The notes beneath the pieces were generated by a model that saw only the letters and a list, made by a program, of their open reading frames with translations, had not been told where the DNA came from and ran no database searches. This document shows positions 32,901 through 46,400 of a stretch of DNA of 64,000 nt, in pieces (positions within the stretch are counted from its first letter, which is position 1; the number at the start of each line of letters is the position of its first letter). The stretch lies in contig CAJINV010000008.1 in the NCBI GenBank assembly GCA_905178155.1, positions 2,232,001-2,296,000 on the forward strand. The letters run 5' to 3'. The DNA comes from Amoebophrya sp. A120. Taxonomy: Eukaryota > Sar > Dinophyceae > Syndiniales > Amoebophryaceae. A program made the position numbers and the translations under genes.

Positions 32901-35900
32901 AGGAGCTTCGAATACAAGCATCTCAAGCACGCCATCCCCGGTAGGAGCGTCCACAAGCCCACCATCTTTGTCGTTTCTGCGTCTTGACCTGTTCTGGGCA
33001 GGCACGGGAAACTCGGCCAAGCTGAGCGATAACTCCATGTTTGTTCGCAGGAATAACTGGTTGGTAGAAGAAGATTATCGCAAGAAAAAAGTGTTGTAGT
33101 TAGAGCCACACAGTTGTTGTACCTTCAGCAACACAGCCCATGACAGAGAAAACTTGTGATGCAGGGATCATAATGTAAAAAAATAAATAAAAAAACTTCT
33201 AACTGGGCTCGTGTGCATATTCGGCATGAAAGAACTTGTCAGTCTTGCTTGGGCTGCAACACAATCAATGCACAACTGTCACACTACTTCTTTCTCGCGA
33301 TAAAGATGTCTCTGCTGCCCCCGATGGGGAGAACAGCATAGCAGTCGTGTCAGCGGGGCCGCAAGTTGAGCACGAGATAAAGTCTACTCTGGTTGAAGAA
33401 CAAGAACCTCAAAAAGGAGATGATCTAAAAATGACATCAGATTCAAAGACGCCAACATTGGCACGGCTCACCGCCGCTGCAGAGATATTAGTGACGCCCG
33501 GGAAGAACGAACCAGCAGACACATGGATGCCAAAACTGGCTACAACTGTTGAAGCAGGAGAAGGAGGTTTTTCCACCATGCTGCCGTATGCGCCTCAAGA
33601 AAGCGAGTACAAGAGTTCGAAAGGCTACAGATGTCGACAGAGGCTGACCGACCCCAATAATTGGTTGGCGTACCGGAGTCGAACCTTTATTCCTGGAATA
33701 GACCTAGGAGCACGAGGACCAGATTTTTCGGCCGTGTCCTCAGCCGAGTATGTTGCACCTGGTGAGGAGGATACTTCCTGCTTGAATATTCACGGGAAGA
33801 CACCAGGTTCGCAGGGGACCACACGTGCAGCCACGTCTTCACGCCGCGCAGCGCGCAGCGGCCGCGTGCGTCGCGCAGGGCGCCGCCGCGCGCCGCGCAT
33901 TAGTGCTGAAAGTGCGGCGGGACTTGTAGTTTCGGACGATGCAGCTGTGTTCCACGAAGATCCCGAGGCCGCCGCTGTGCCATATTCATCTGGGACGAGC
34001 TGCACGGGTGACGCACCACAAATACAGCGACAACAAGTTTTTATTTCGGAGCCAAGCAACGCCGCCGTCGCAGCTCCATTTCCCCTGCCAGGAGGGCCTG
34101 GTCCCCGGGACGAGAACAATTTTGCTCAAGCGGACCAACAGAATTTGGTAGTAAAGGGTCCACCTCGGGGACGGGGCGACGATCGAGGACGGCGTGGGAA
34201 GGGCGCGAACAAGGACCCCTGGCAGAACGTGAAGATACAGATCGTCCCACGAACCAGCACGAGCGACCCCGTTGACAAAGATAATGCCTCCCCCGCCCCT
34301 GCGCCTGCACCCCCTCCCCCAGCCCCACCCGCCCCCCAGCCGGGGCCGGGGGGCGGTAAGGGTGCAGCTGCAGACAGAACTTCTCCAGCTCGGCCACCTT
34401 CTTCACAACGAGGCCCTGCTGGAGCAGGAGGAAATCGAAATCATGGTGAACATCCGCCAACTAGTAATGTTCCTGCTCCACGTTCTGCTGTCCAACTCCA
34501 AAATACCAATTTTCCCGCCGCGGGCCAGGAGGCGTTGTGCGTCGAAAGGAAATATGGATTGCAAAAGTGTTTGGGTCTGGAAGATTCTAAAGTTGTAATG
34601 CTGTCTCTGGATTCTAAAAAAAATTGTATTGCATGACCAGCAAGAGGACTCCAGTTTGTGCAACGCGGAAAGGGCATTTCTGATGCGGTAGAGGCATCAC
34701 AAAGTCCTGTAAAAATCTGTGATGCTAGGGCATGCATCACAGACATCATGGATCATTCTAAATATGCATGACAAATCTCAGAATCTTCCAGACCCAGACA
34801 TTTTTGCATTTGATAGGAAAGAACTGGACGGGATCCGGTCTCTCTACGTGGAGCTGCTGCGCCGGGATGGCCTCTTGCTGCGGACGCTTCCCGGCGGTGC
34901 GCGGGACGATGCCGTGATCGTGATGGCCGCGATCCGAAACAATCCCGAAGCCCTCCGGTACGCCAGCGCCAACTGCCGCGACCGGCTGGAGCTGGTTCGG
35001 GCCGCGGTCGCGGCGGAAAGAAGGCACTGCGACGAGGCGGGTCGTGATTCTATTTTGCACGAGCGTCCATCTAGATCTACTTCTCGGCAACCCTCGTCGC
35101 CAAAGGCGGACACCTCCCGGACGGCGGGGACGAGGGAGGATGTTGATGCGCAACAAGAGGCACAAAGAACCGCGGGTAGATATCTGCGGTTCGCGTCGGC
35201 TCGGCTGCGCCAAAATTACGCGCTGGTGAGGTATGCGATCGAGAAGAACGCCTGCAACCTGGAGTTCGCAGACGCGGAGAATCTGCGGGACAACGAGGAG
35301 CTAGTCGCTTTCGCAGTGCAGCTGTCCGGGGTCGCGCTGCAATACGCCTCGGCGCGGTTGCGGAACCGGGAACACATCGTGCGGCGCGCGATCGACCAGG
35401 GTGCGGCTGCCGAACAGCAACGTGGACGAGAGAGTGTTTCTTTGGGAGACCACCACAAGCACCACAGTCGGAATTATACTAAAAGCCCGGATTGCAGACC
35501 GATTTCGTTCAGCGATTTGCGGTACCGCGACTACGCACTCGCGCTGTACGCGGTGCAGCAGTGCGGCGGGGCGCTGGAGTACTTGGGCGAGGACTTTCGG
35601 GATGACGACGGTATCTGTTGGGCCGCCGTGCGCGCGGATCCCAGTGCGTTGCAGTACGCGTCTGCGCGGTTTCGCGACACCTACGAGGCGACCCAGGCGG
35701 CTCAGCTGCGCGCGTTCTGGGCTATGGTGGGCGTCTCCATTGCTTGCGGCCTCGCCTTTTTCGCTGTACTCACGGCAATCCTGTGCCTGCGGCTCCGCGC
35801 CGAGGCCGCCGCACGCGATCTCCCAGGACCTCAGGACGAGGAGGAGGACGTTGTGCCATCTGCTCCTGCTGGTCTTGCCAGGACGAAAGGGACGAGACAA

Positions 35901-38391
35901 GGACACCGCCTAAACTCGGAACAAGTCTTCTTCAACAAGAAGACGAATGCCTTTGTCAGGGCTGCGGACCACCCGTTGATGTTCTCCGCAGTCGCTACAA
36001 GTTCGAGCAACCTCTACCCTACGACAGCCCCTGGACCTTCGCGCCCAGGGCCAGTAAGTAGAAGTGGAGCTGCTACCGGAGTCGCTTCGCGTTCGGCGGA
36101 GCAGCGCACAAAAAAGGGCACGGAAGATGAAGCACTGCAGCTTGCCGGTGATCAACAAATAAAACGCGAATCAGCCACAACAGCGTCCTCGTCAAATCAC
36201 GAGAATGTCGTGCCCGTTCCGCAATTTATCATGACTTCACCTACTCATCCCTCATCGAGTGCACGGAAGGACATAGGCACGCCGCCGCGTCCGCGTGGTT
36301 GCTCGCTATCCGGCTGAAAACAAGTGCAGCCCCCGATAGCCCCACCTACACGAAAGACCAAAGAGTTTTGTGTTGCATGTGAACAAGCTCATCTATGTTC
36401 GATTTCCGATTGGAGGGCACAGTGATAGTGGCTGATGCTTTTTGCATGGACAAGCAGAGTCGTGAAGAAGCTTATCGCAGCGAACAAATATTTATATATA
36501 GATACATCCACAAGAAAACCTTCTCAACTTCTTGCGGCCATTCGAGACACCTTTTGATTTTCAATGACTTCAGGTCAAAAATTTATCACACATTATTGCA
36601 GCAGCAGCACATGATGCACATTCTTTAGACATTCGGCGGCGCTGCCATCTCGTCGAGTGGGGGGCTAAGGCGAGGGGGCTCTTTTCATTTCCATACCCAC
36701 CGAATGTGTTGCAAGCCAGAATCGAAGCCGATATCAGGAGGCATGAGAATGCGAGCCGCAACGGCGAAAAGCAGAGCGAGCATCCTAATTCTCCTCGAGG
36801 CGCCACTTTGACCACGCCTTTCCCAGCACGAAATGCTCTCGGGGGTGCGACATCGCCTGTTGGGAATGGTGGCGCAGTTGTTGGAGGGGCTAATACAACT
36901 AAGGCGACGAGCGTGGTACTATCATCCAGATACGACATGAAGAGCCATGTGTTGGTTCTCCAGGAAAGTGCCACCCCGGCGAACGAAGTGTCCACGTCGC
37001 AGCAGATGCAAATGAATCCGCAGCCGCACATTACCGCAGATTTCGCAGTGGCTCACCAGTTGAAGTCAGTCCGGGTGCAGCACGACCATAATTTGCATCC
37101 CGAGCAGCAGCTGCGCCCGACCGAGGCGCAACTGCAACACTTGGAGCAGGGATCCGCCATTGCCTTGGAGAACGGGCGAATCGTCCTAGACCTGGACTAC
37201 CTCTCTGTTTTATGCAATGCAACCAACTTCTAAAGCATCCGGTTCCGGTCGTCGAACGTAATTGCCTGACAAAGAACTTTTTCAGTATTGTATTCTATTA
37301 CAGAAGTTATTACCTTCAGAATCAGAAATAACAGAATTTGTCATGCAGGCAACGGTTCTACTTCTAATCTATGCACAGGGACAGCCAATATCTCCTTGAC
37401 GATTGCAAGTAGTTGTTCTACGAGTTGTCTACCACGCCGGCGATGCTTTTGTACAACGGCATATCCTCCGGGACAGAGCGATTACCCCTCCTACTACGCA
37501 CCAGACGGGGTGGAAGTGTCGCAGTTCATCGACACGGCCAGCCGGAACTTCGAGTTCACCTTCTCGGCCAGAACGACCGACGAGTTATCCTACAGAAAGC
37601 ACGTGCACCCATCTCAGAAGAAAGTATGCATTTGTGTTGGTTTTGTTGTGCCATGTACTAGGAATTTCAAGCGCTTTTGGCTGTTGAGCATGAAAATTTT
37701 TTGTTTGCCTGCTAAGAAAGCAATCGCAGGAACGCGTTGCAAACTGATCCCGTATGATGACAGGTAGAATACTCTGTCTCTCTTTTGGTCTCCGCATTGC
37801 AGAGTACTTACGCGAGAAAAACAGCAACCACGCAAATAAATTTTCTTTCTCTTATGGGTGGAGTCTTTTTTAGGATGCGAGTCGCCCCACGAAAGTTGTA
37901 GTCGGGCCGCAGCGTCGGGCGTCGAGGACAAGGACCACCTCTCAGCGAGGGGACAAGAATCGAATAGAAGCAGGAGGGCGTTTTCTTTGCCCAGTGCACA
38001 CGACGAGCAGCAGCACAAGTTGGACTTGTTTCCCGGCACGTTTTCGGCAGCCGCCGCGACTTGCGGCACGAGCCTGCCGCCCATAGTAGAAGCAGATGAT
38101 CAAGAAGTAGGTCCTTCGATGCGGACAACCCAAGAAGAACTGCGGGGTCCTCGTAGAAGATCTTCGCCCGCCTCGTCGTCCACGACTGCCGACCACCTGC
38201 ATCAATTTTTCCTGTTACCCCAGCCCTCTTGTGGCTCCGACGCGAGCGTTTCGCCGTTCATTCTAGAAGCGACCGGCTCGGAGGTGGTCGACGCGTTGGC
38301 GGCCGAAGATGGCGAAGTGGAGGCCGTGCAGGAGGAGGCGAGCAACGGAGCCGGGACAGAAAAACGAACGGTGGAAGATGCGCAACTGTAA
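29983..38391 (+). CDS. 2163-residue membrane protein with DUF4116 repeats
   Basis: Exons 29983-31023, 31465-33075, 33308-34552, 34821-36306, 36701-37201, 37487-37585, 37883-38391 (6492 nt), all joined at IE duplications and in phase. The N-terminus has a hydrophobic stretch (CATLLHVYFAGASSVV) that may be a signal or anchor. Residues to about 1300 are largely acidic, Ser/Thr/Pro-rich, with one ordered-looking block (around KPKLLFHLDKHDLTP) and a basic Arg/Ala tract near 33840-33900. Residues about 1325-1592 contain several DUF4116-type repeats (PF13475; e.g. DDAVIVMAAIRNNPEALRYA, DNEELVAFAVQLSGVALQYA). A strong helix follows at about 1596-1620 (WAMVGVSIACGLAFFAVLTA) and a Pro/Ser-rich tail. 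DUF4116 has no assigned activity. The last two joins are the least certain, so the protein could be two genes split near 36306. Confidence 0.7.
31024..31459. mobile_element. IE family A, degenerate
   Basis: Start TATCAGCTGCAAATATTG with CTGGGTCTGG, end CATATTTGCAATGCATA. Flanks AACAG/AACAA. Confidence 0.7.
33076..33302. mobile_element. IE family I
   Basis: Inverted ends TATCGCAAGAAAAAAGTG and CTTCTTTCTCGCGATA. Perfect duplication AAGAT. It removes an apparent stop at 33099. Confidence 0.88.
34553..34815. mobile_element. IE family A
   Basis: Perfect duplication GGAAA, intact ends. The join gives CVERKELDGIRSLY. Confidence 0.93.
36307..36695. mobile_element. IE family H, degenerate
   Basis: Start TATCCGGCTGAAAACAAGTG, end GCTCTTTTCATTTCCATA; flanks CTCGC/CCCAC. 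In phase. Confidence 0.55.
37202..37481. mobile_element. Degenerate IE-like intron (U)
   Basis: Flanks CTACC/TTACC. The join gives LDLDYPSYYAPDGVEV, replacing three competing frames. Confidence 0.55.
37586..37877. mobile_element. IE, probably family I
   Basis: Start TATCCTACAGAAAGCACG, 3' part GGAGTCTTTTTTAGGATG. Perfect duplication CGAGT. Confidence 0.7.
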
Positions 38392-40495
38392 GAGCAGCAA
38401 AAAGTAGTTGTACAGTACAATGAAGTCGCGTGTTGTTTTACTAGGGTGAGTGGTACATTGTTCCCAGACATCGAGAAAATGAACATGTAGTGTTTAGTGA
38501 TGGCCTTTACTTCTGCAACTTGAAGAATCTTGTGGTTGTCCTCACCTTTCCTGAGGAAAATTTTTGTACAAAAAGTCAAGGTATTAAGCCACGAGGTTGT
38601 ACTTGTAGCTTTTAGTTTTGACAATTGAGACGAACCAACTTTTGGCGACGTGCAAGATGAAGCGCAGTTAACACACATAGTAAGTACATAGTACGTAGTC
38701 GACCGTATGATCCCGCTTTGCGGGCAGCGGGCTTATTCGCATTTTTTTTTCTGGCTGTACTCAAACACAGCTACCATAGCGACAGAGGCTGCCATACTCT
38801 CTTGCTCAACAGTTGAAAGACAGGTAGAGCCAACAGCTTTACTCACAACTTGACAAGAACACGCAGCGAAGTAAAGTAGTAAGTGCTGACGCACTCTACC
38901 CAACCAAGTCAAAATTATCGTGGTTTCGATTTGGAAGAACAGTCGGACCAAAAGTATACGTAAACCGAAGGAATGTCTACAAGATTTAGTTGAGTACATC
39001 GAGAAAGTACCCCTCTCAGGACTGTTGGATTCAGTCAGTACGAGCGAACAGCGCCCAACACGATGATAAACATGATCAGGAGGTAGAGTAAACATAGATA
39101 CGTATAGGAAGATACCAAGAAAATTGTTTCCTAGTCGTGTGCACGCAAGCGTGAAGATAGCTCGCATTTTCTATGGTTTGTTTGATGTGTTCGAATCTGT
39201 TCATGACAAATTGCGGTGTAGTATTGTGCGACGTTGGGTCTACTGACGAGATGTAGAAGTCTAGAATCGACGATCTACACTGTCGAGTGTGAAGATCATG
39301 CAGCCCTGGGCTGCATTGTCTGAAATTTCGATTTGCACGTGCACCAGCGTCATATCAAGCGGCGAATGCTCACGCTCGAAACTCTAACATTGTAGATGAA
39401 GATGTGCGTGGTCTCAGTACTCACTGTATGAAAAGCAAGGACAAGAAGGACCGTGCATCTGAAACTCACGGGTGCCATGTTTTTACATGGAGCGCGCAGC
39501 TGGTTTTACGAAGAATGTGACGCGGCTCTAGTTATTAATGCAGTGATGATCAACATGTTGTACTTGATCGAGGTCGATTGTTGGCGAGAATTTTTGCGTG
39601 CTGTTTTGTCCCAGTCAACGAACCAAATACGACAAGTGCAATAATGTATAGAGAGGCGAAGTAAAGTACACATGTATAAACATGCGGCGGGTTTGATGTG
39701 GTATGTCAATAGACATGCACTTCTTCGCGTAGAGCCCAGATAGAAGCAGAAGCGAAGCCGCCTTCGTTCTTGAAAGGAGTCTGTGGTGAGTCACACTCCC
39801 ACAGAAGGATCACAACTATATTACCAGGCGCACCATCACTCATGCTGAAAGACAGGTGGATCTTCGAGACAACAAGGAGACCGTGCGTTTCGTAAGCTCT
39901 CTCTGAAGAGGAGCAAAAACACCATAATTGTGGAGAAGTAGATGCTTTAGAAAAAGTAGAACGACCTGAGATGGACGCAATGGATTGATGGGAGTTTTAC
40001 GATCACTACGGTGTTGAAGTCTGTAGTTTGCCTATCGCCAAGAATCTGCACAGCAGCAGCTTACAGAAGAATATGAAGTGCAAGAGCACAGGGTCGCGAG
40101 ATGTTTATCGTACGGCTTCAGCGTCGGACTCGGAGGTTTCGAATGTGGTATAAAATGGCAGAGGCCCCGAAGAAGATGCACCGGGCCAGTTAGCTTTTTT
40201 TGCTTTTTATTTTCCACGACTTTCTGCATTTGCGATTCAACACCATCAACAGTTTGACTTGGATCTGATCATCGTCTAACCTCGCTCGTGATCCATCCTC
40301 TGCCTCACTGCCTGGTGAAAGTATCTATTTACAACCTGGTCCGTGGTGTTGTGTTTCCTCTCCGCTTGGCTGTCCGGTGCGGTGCACGAAAGAAATCCTG
40401 TTTGCGCACGACGAAATCGTACTTGTCGCAGACGACAGCTGGATTGGTGTCAGGCTACAGTCGCAGACGACAGCTAACACGAGGAGCTGGCAAAA
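38392..40495. other. Intergenic, no convincing gene
   Basis: The longest frame is 144 codons on the minus strand (38733-39167), without recognisable motifs. No IE ends seen. Likely intergenic plus the promoter of the next gene. Confidence 0.45.
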
Positions 40496-43400
40496 ATGGC
40501 CGGTCCAACGGAAGCAAACGATCAGGCTTCCGAGTTGAAAATTGACGCAACCACTTCCGCAACAAGTCGCCCGCAATCTCAGCAACCTGCTGCCACAATG
40601 CAGGGCTCTGAACAGCAAGTATAGAAAAACGGGCTTTTTCATCGCGTTTCATTTTTCAGGATTTTTGGAGGACACTCGTGCTGCTTTTAATTCAGGACTT
40701 TTTATACGTTGTTGACATGAAGATGCTGATGGTGTACACACAAAAACAAATAATAAATGATCTTCTCCTCATTTCACAACAGAGTAAGGCTCCCGCAGTG
40801 AGCGTGATAAACTACTCGAAGTGGGACAACATTTATGCAACCAAACAACTGCATCGCAGTCGCTCACATTTTTGCCAGTTTTGCATCAGAAATTTTTCCT
40901 GCATAACAATTGTTTCGTGTATTGCAAAAACATCAGGGATAAAATCCAAACCGCGTATGAACTTTGACTGTGATGCATTTTTGCGCATGGGCATGTCAGA
41001 TTCCTCTTGTATCGCAGAAATGCGTGGTAAATGTAAAAGTGATTGTGATCATGGTGTTTCTTTCTTGGATATCGTTGACGACAGCGACAGCGACGAGGAA
41101 GATCGCGAGTACCGCTAGTATGGCCTGCTCTGATTGAGCAAGCTCAACCGGAACTACAAGATGTGATGCAAAATGCGGTTGACGATAGCATAGACATAGA
41201 TGTAGATCGGCCTACGCCTTGGTCTAGCTACCAGAATTCGAGCCACCTAGCATGACACGACTCTGACACAAATCCGAACCGCATGACTTGAAATTCGCCG
41301 CAGGAAGCAGAATAGTATCCCTTCTGCCATTTGTTTTTGTAGTGCGAAGCACATTTTTTCTTCCAGGGCTTTATATTAGGCCTGATTTTATACATAGATC
41401 CAGTCTCAATTGAGTTTGTTCCAGCTGAGCAGGGCATAGGTGCCGGCGGTGGCAGTGGTATCGCGCGGCTGTGACGGGGGAGAAAAAAAAGGTTCAGATT
41501 ACGGACATTAACTCCGTGGATACCCTGCAGCAGTACATGAACGAACGGTGTCTGATATCGTCCTGTGTAACAACGTCCCCACCCCATAGTCAAGATGGGC
41601 ATGGGCTGTCGCGCATGACGCATTTGGCTGTTGCTCACCGTACTTATTGAGGGATGGTTAGTAGCTACTGAGGACCGCATCAGTGTTTGATCTATCATTT
41701 TATGCTGATCATAGAAAAAAAACAACTCTTCATAACACCAACACAAAATGCTCCTTATTTTGGGGCTGCGCATGAGACGCCGAGATATATAAATATAATC
41801 CCGAGCATGCAAATTTGCAAAGCAAAAAAAGCTGGTGGGGTGAGGGCTTTATTTTTACTCAGGATATCTGAAGCCCGACGACTTTCCCCCGGGGGTGCTG
41901 GAGCAGGGCAGTCTGGCGCTGGTCCGCAGGTTCTTGCAAAATCACGGAGACGTTTTGTTCCGCGCTCTGTCGGGGCTTCGCGACGAAGACTTCCCGAAAA
42001 TGCAGAGACTACACAAGGAGAGCATCGTATCCCACGAAAAAACTGTTTCACTGTGATGATTTTGCAAGATCTGCATCACAAGTTTGCTACACATGACACT
42101 GAAAATTTGTCATGTGCGCTTCCCAAGGGAAAACACGCTTGAAAATCCAATGCCTTGCAGGTGCAGCAAGACAAAGAGTTCTGTGTTTCATTTTCTGCAT
42201 CACAAGTTCACAGTGAAACAGTTTTTTCTTGCGATACATTGCCTACAAAGGCGATCATGCTGCGGACGAGGAGCCGAGCAAGTACTTCGTGAGTTCCAAG
42301 GCCTGGAAGGAGAGGCAGAAAAAGACCCGCGCGGTCTGGGACACCGCTCTGGGCGAATTGCTGAAGCCGAGCTCATCTTCTGCCACTAGTGGAGTGAACC
42401 CCGCTTCCCAGTCCAAGGAGGCCAAGAAAAGCATAAAAGATGAACTGTCGATGAAAAGCAGTGCAAGCAACAGAACCTCCCCTTCTGCCGCTACTTCTGC
42501 ACGACCACTGGGGAGCTGCACTACTAGTGGTCCACTCTCGACGTTGCTGGAATCGGATGAAAACGAAAAGAGCGCATCTTCTTCAAGTTCCCGGAACAGT
42601 AACAAAGCGTCGAAAATGAAGATCATTTTTTGTCCCGTTGACGCTGAGGAAAACGCGGATAAATCATGTTCTTTGACCACGCAGGCGGGTGGTTCCTGCG
42701 ACAAGGAAATTATAACGTTAAAAGAGCAACAACTGCATCAAAGTAGAAAGAACGCGCAGAGTGTTCACCTTGGTACTGGTGCAGCGAGCAGCAATCAAGA
42801 GAGCGCCACATTTTCGAAATCGAAATGCACTACCGGACCGGGTCGTCGTCGTGCTCGTGGCGCCGCCGCACCAGCTGCTGGCTCTACAGTTGTAGCAGCA
42901 ACAGGACGAGCTCCACCTGCCGCCCACAGCAACTCGAGCAGCTGCCGGGCGACGGACGAGATTTTTAGCAATGTTTCATCTCCGAACACGACCGACGCAC
43001 CGGAGCAAGTACAACAAGCAGAAAGCGATGTCGGAGCAGACAATGTTGTCCATACAGATCACGACGAAGCTGATGCTCTGCTCTCTGACGTCGACGATGA
43101 GGAAGTAGAAGATGAGGATGTTCTACTTGAGGCCCTCGGCTCCGAACAGGCACAAGATGACAAAAACACTTCCGCCGACGAGGAGGAGATTGAAGATGCG
43201 CAAAGTTGTGCTTCAAGTTGCTGTTCTGACGCAATAGACTTGGGGGAGCGACGCAGCTCCTGCAGTGCCCCGTCGGTGGAGGAGGGCGAACAATCAGTGG
43301 ACGGCGAGGAGGAAGACGTTGCGCTTGACACCGACGACGAAGCAGTGGAAGAAGAGAAAGACGGCCTCGAGGTCGAGGACCAGTCCGACTGCTCGCATGA

Positions 43401-46400
43401 GGAAGTAGTAGATGACTGCTCCGGAGAGGAGCAGGAAGCGGACGAAGAGGTGGAAGGAGATTCGTCCTGTTGCGAGGAGGACCCGCAGATGTCAAGCGAC
43501 GAAGAGGAAGCCGAGGAGGGAGAGCTTTTGACTAGTTCCTCTGAGGTAGATGAGGACGTAGAAGCAGAAGATGTTGAGGAGGACGAGGAAGCAAAAAAAT
43601 CAGATAACGTGACCGCATCAAGCAGTTGTAACTCTTGTGCAAAAAGAACATGTGAAGAACAGGCGAAGCATGAAGAAGTAGATCAACAACAAGGTATTAT
43701 TGACAAAGCGGCACCGAAGAAGAGGAAGATTAAACAGGTTTGCGACATCAAGGCGCCAGCGCAGGCGGCATTCGAAGCAGGTGCGGATCAGACACGCAGA
43801 GAAGATGCTGTTGAGTTGGTTGGTATCACGCGTTGCGACGCAGAGACCGCGAGGAAAATCCTGGACGCGCAGGCCGACGGCAATGGTGGAAAGAACAGGA
43901 GTCTTACTATGATGGGCGACTTCGTTATGGTGCCGGTAATGATGTCCTCCGGGAGCAGTGGGACCACGCTGCCTGATCAGCTTCATATTGCGCCGCAAGG
44001 CGGCGATGTTCCAGCGGCTTCGGTTTGCCGCGCCGGTCGTGGAGCAGCTGTTGCCGAGGAGAAGGGGAAGAATCACAAGACCGCTGGAAAGAAAAAGCCT
44101 TCTACCTCCGCCACCAAGAATACCCGTAGTGGTCTTGCAACCGCGAAGATGCAGAAGGACGCAGAAGGTGATGTGGTGGAACCACAAACACACGGCCGAT
44201 TACAGCAGGAGCAAGTCATGCATCAAGGACCGCCTTCCACACACCAGAAAAGGAAGCAAGCAATCAAATGCATCAGGGAGATGATGCTGATGCGCAAAGT
44301 AATTTCCCACATCGAACCCATCGATGCGCCGTCGTCCCCGAAGAAAACACGGGTTGAAGAGCTGTTGATCCGCCGCATCGAAGCCGATTCAGACCAAGAT
44401 GCTGAGAGCGAAGCAGGGAGAGAGGTGGCTGGGAGCATTGGCGGACCCTCCTTCTCTAGCAGCACCGCGAGAAAATCAACTCAAGAAAATAAACCTGAAG
44501 AAAGTCGCAACGACCTACAAAGCTCGCCAGCTGCAGTGCCGTCCTCGTGCCAACAGCTATCATCTTCCGGTAAGGAACCCAATGAATGCCAGATTTTTCA
44601 TCCCGCAAGTCAACCAAAAGCGGCCAAGAAAGCTGCGAAACGATCAAGGAAGAAGCGGAAGGGACGACGAGCACCAGTTGATCCAGACGATTTTTCCCGC
44701 CGTGCAGATGAAATTGGAAGCTCTAGTAGAAGCTCCTCGGACCACCGGACACCCCCGAAAGCGAGGCGCATCATGCTGCTTTTGCGCGCGGCCGCGGTGC
44801 GGCAGGGCGAGGAACTTGTGACTTGCATTAATCCCAAGAGGCCACAGGTGCTGCGCTCGCTTTGTTCCATTCCTTTCTTGAAAAAGGGACGCTTGTTGAC
44901 AGCAGAAGGGAAGACGAAACTCAGAATCGATTTCCCACATCAACAGGGGGGAAAAGTGAAGCACTCCCAGCGACCCGTCTACGTGCAGTGCAGCAAAAGT
45001 AGATCTGCTATCTCGTTTACTAGCGCGATTCGTCCCGCTGCGGGACGTCGACGTGGCTCTGCTGCGCAGCCGGGCTGCCGTAGAGCCGTGATCAAAACGA
45101 TGCCCTCCGTCTGGCCCCAGAGTTGCGCGTATGAGAGTTGTGCATAAATCTCCACGCGTAGGGCGCCCTCATTTCTTGTTTATTCGAAGGGTACTTTTAT
45201 GTATGACTAGATAGAAGAACTCTAGCGCTGGTGGGCTTGAGTAGAGTTTTTAGAGATGCAGCAGGATGATCCTGTTGTTGTGTGTGGAAACAAACAAACT
45301 CGCTCGCAGGATTGCAATGCTCGTCTTGGCAGGTGTGCGATTGCTTGCCAACATAGAAGGCACAACTCAACTGACAATAAAGGCTTCTAAGGCATAAATC
45401 TAAAATATGAATTTTGAACATACAGTAGACACAACAATAAACGAGGGAGAGGACCACGCGTGGACGAGTTGTCAACTCGGATAGCACAAATCGGCTGTAC
45501 GTGAACGGCATGGTGGTGCGCTGCAAGAACGACCGCATGAAGGATCTGCTGCACACCGCCAAGTACGACTGTGCGCGGTTGGATGCCCCCGCATTGTTGG
45601 CTGATTTGCAAAGGGAACGGCAACAGGCCCACGAGATGAAGAAGGCGGAAGTACTAGACAAACCACACGAAGACGAGCAGGAGGGCCATGGAGTTGTCCA
45701 CAGGAGCGCGGAAGATGAAGTTCTGGATTCATCTGGACATGAACATCAAGAAGTTTCCTCTCACGCGGAGCCGCAAAGATGGGGGAGGTCGCAAAAAGTG
45801 CCCTCCTGGGTGCTGGAGTCCTCTGAAGATGAAGGTAGTTCGGACCTCGATTCATCTGCCTGTTCATCCGAACAAAACTTTTCGCCACCGTCAGAGGAGG
45901 ACGAGGACAATTCCAGTGGACAACAAGATGAGGACGCGACCGCGGAGCTCATGAACTACCCAGAGCGTCCCAGACACGCACGGGCGGTGGGCAAAATAGA
46001 CCCGCGCACAGGTGCTGATGAGAACCATAACGTCTTCGTGCGGCGTGAGTCTCTGGACACCTACCCGGACGAGGAATCCCGCGCAGCGGCTGAGCTGCTG
46101 GAGCAGGAGGAGAACCTCCTTCGCGGCGCTGAGCTGCTCGAGCAGACTTCCACCCCGTCGTCCGACGATGAAGAAACGTGCACGGTGGCGGACCTGCCCG
46201 AAGCCGGTGATGACCAAGAAGAAGATGAGTGTGCCTGTCGCGAGTCGCGAAACTGCAGGGGGACGTCGACCGAGGAGGAACAGCAACATTTTCCCACCGA
46301 TGAAGATACAACTTGTGCCGTAGTTTGTTCGCGAGACCTCCCAAGCTCCGTCGTGGGTCGCAGAAGCCGCAAACAATCTCTGGAAAATGACGAGAAGCGT

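Noticed and set aside
33076-33302. Gene boundary at the stop at 33099
   Set aside because: The stop lies in a family-I element with a perfect AAGAT duplication.
38733-39167. 144-codon minus-strand frame
   Set aside because: No recognisable motif, no splice context and a length compatible with chance.
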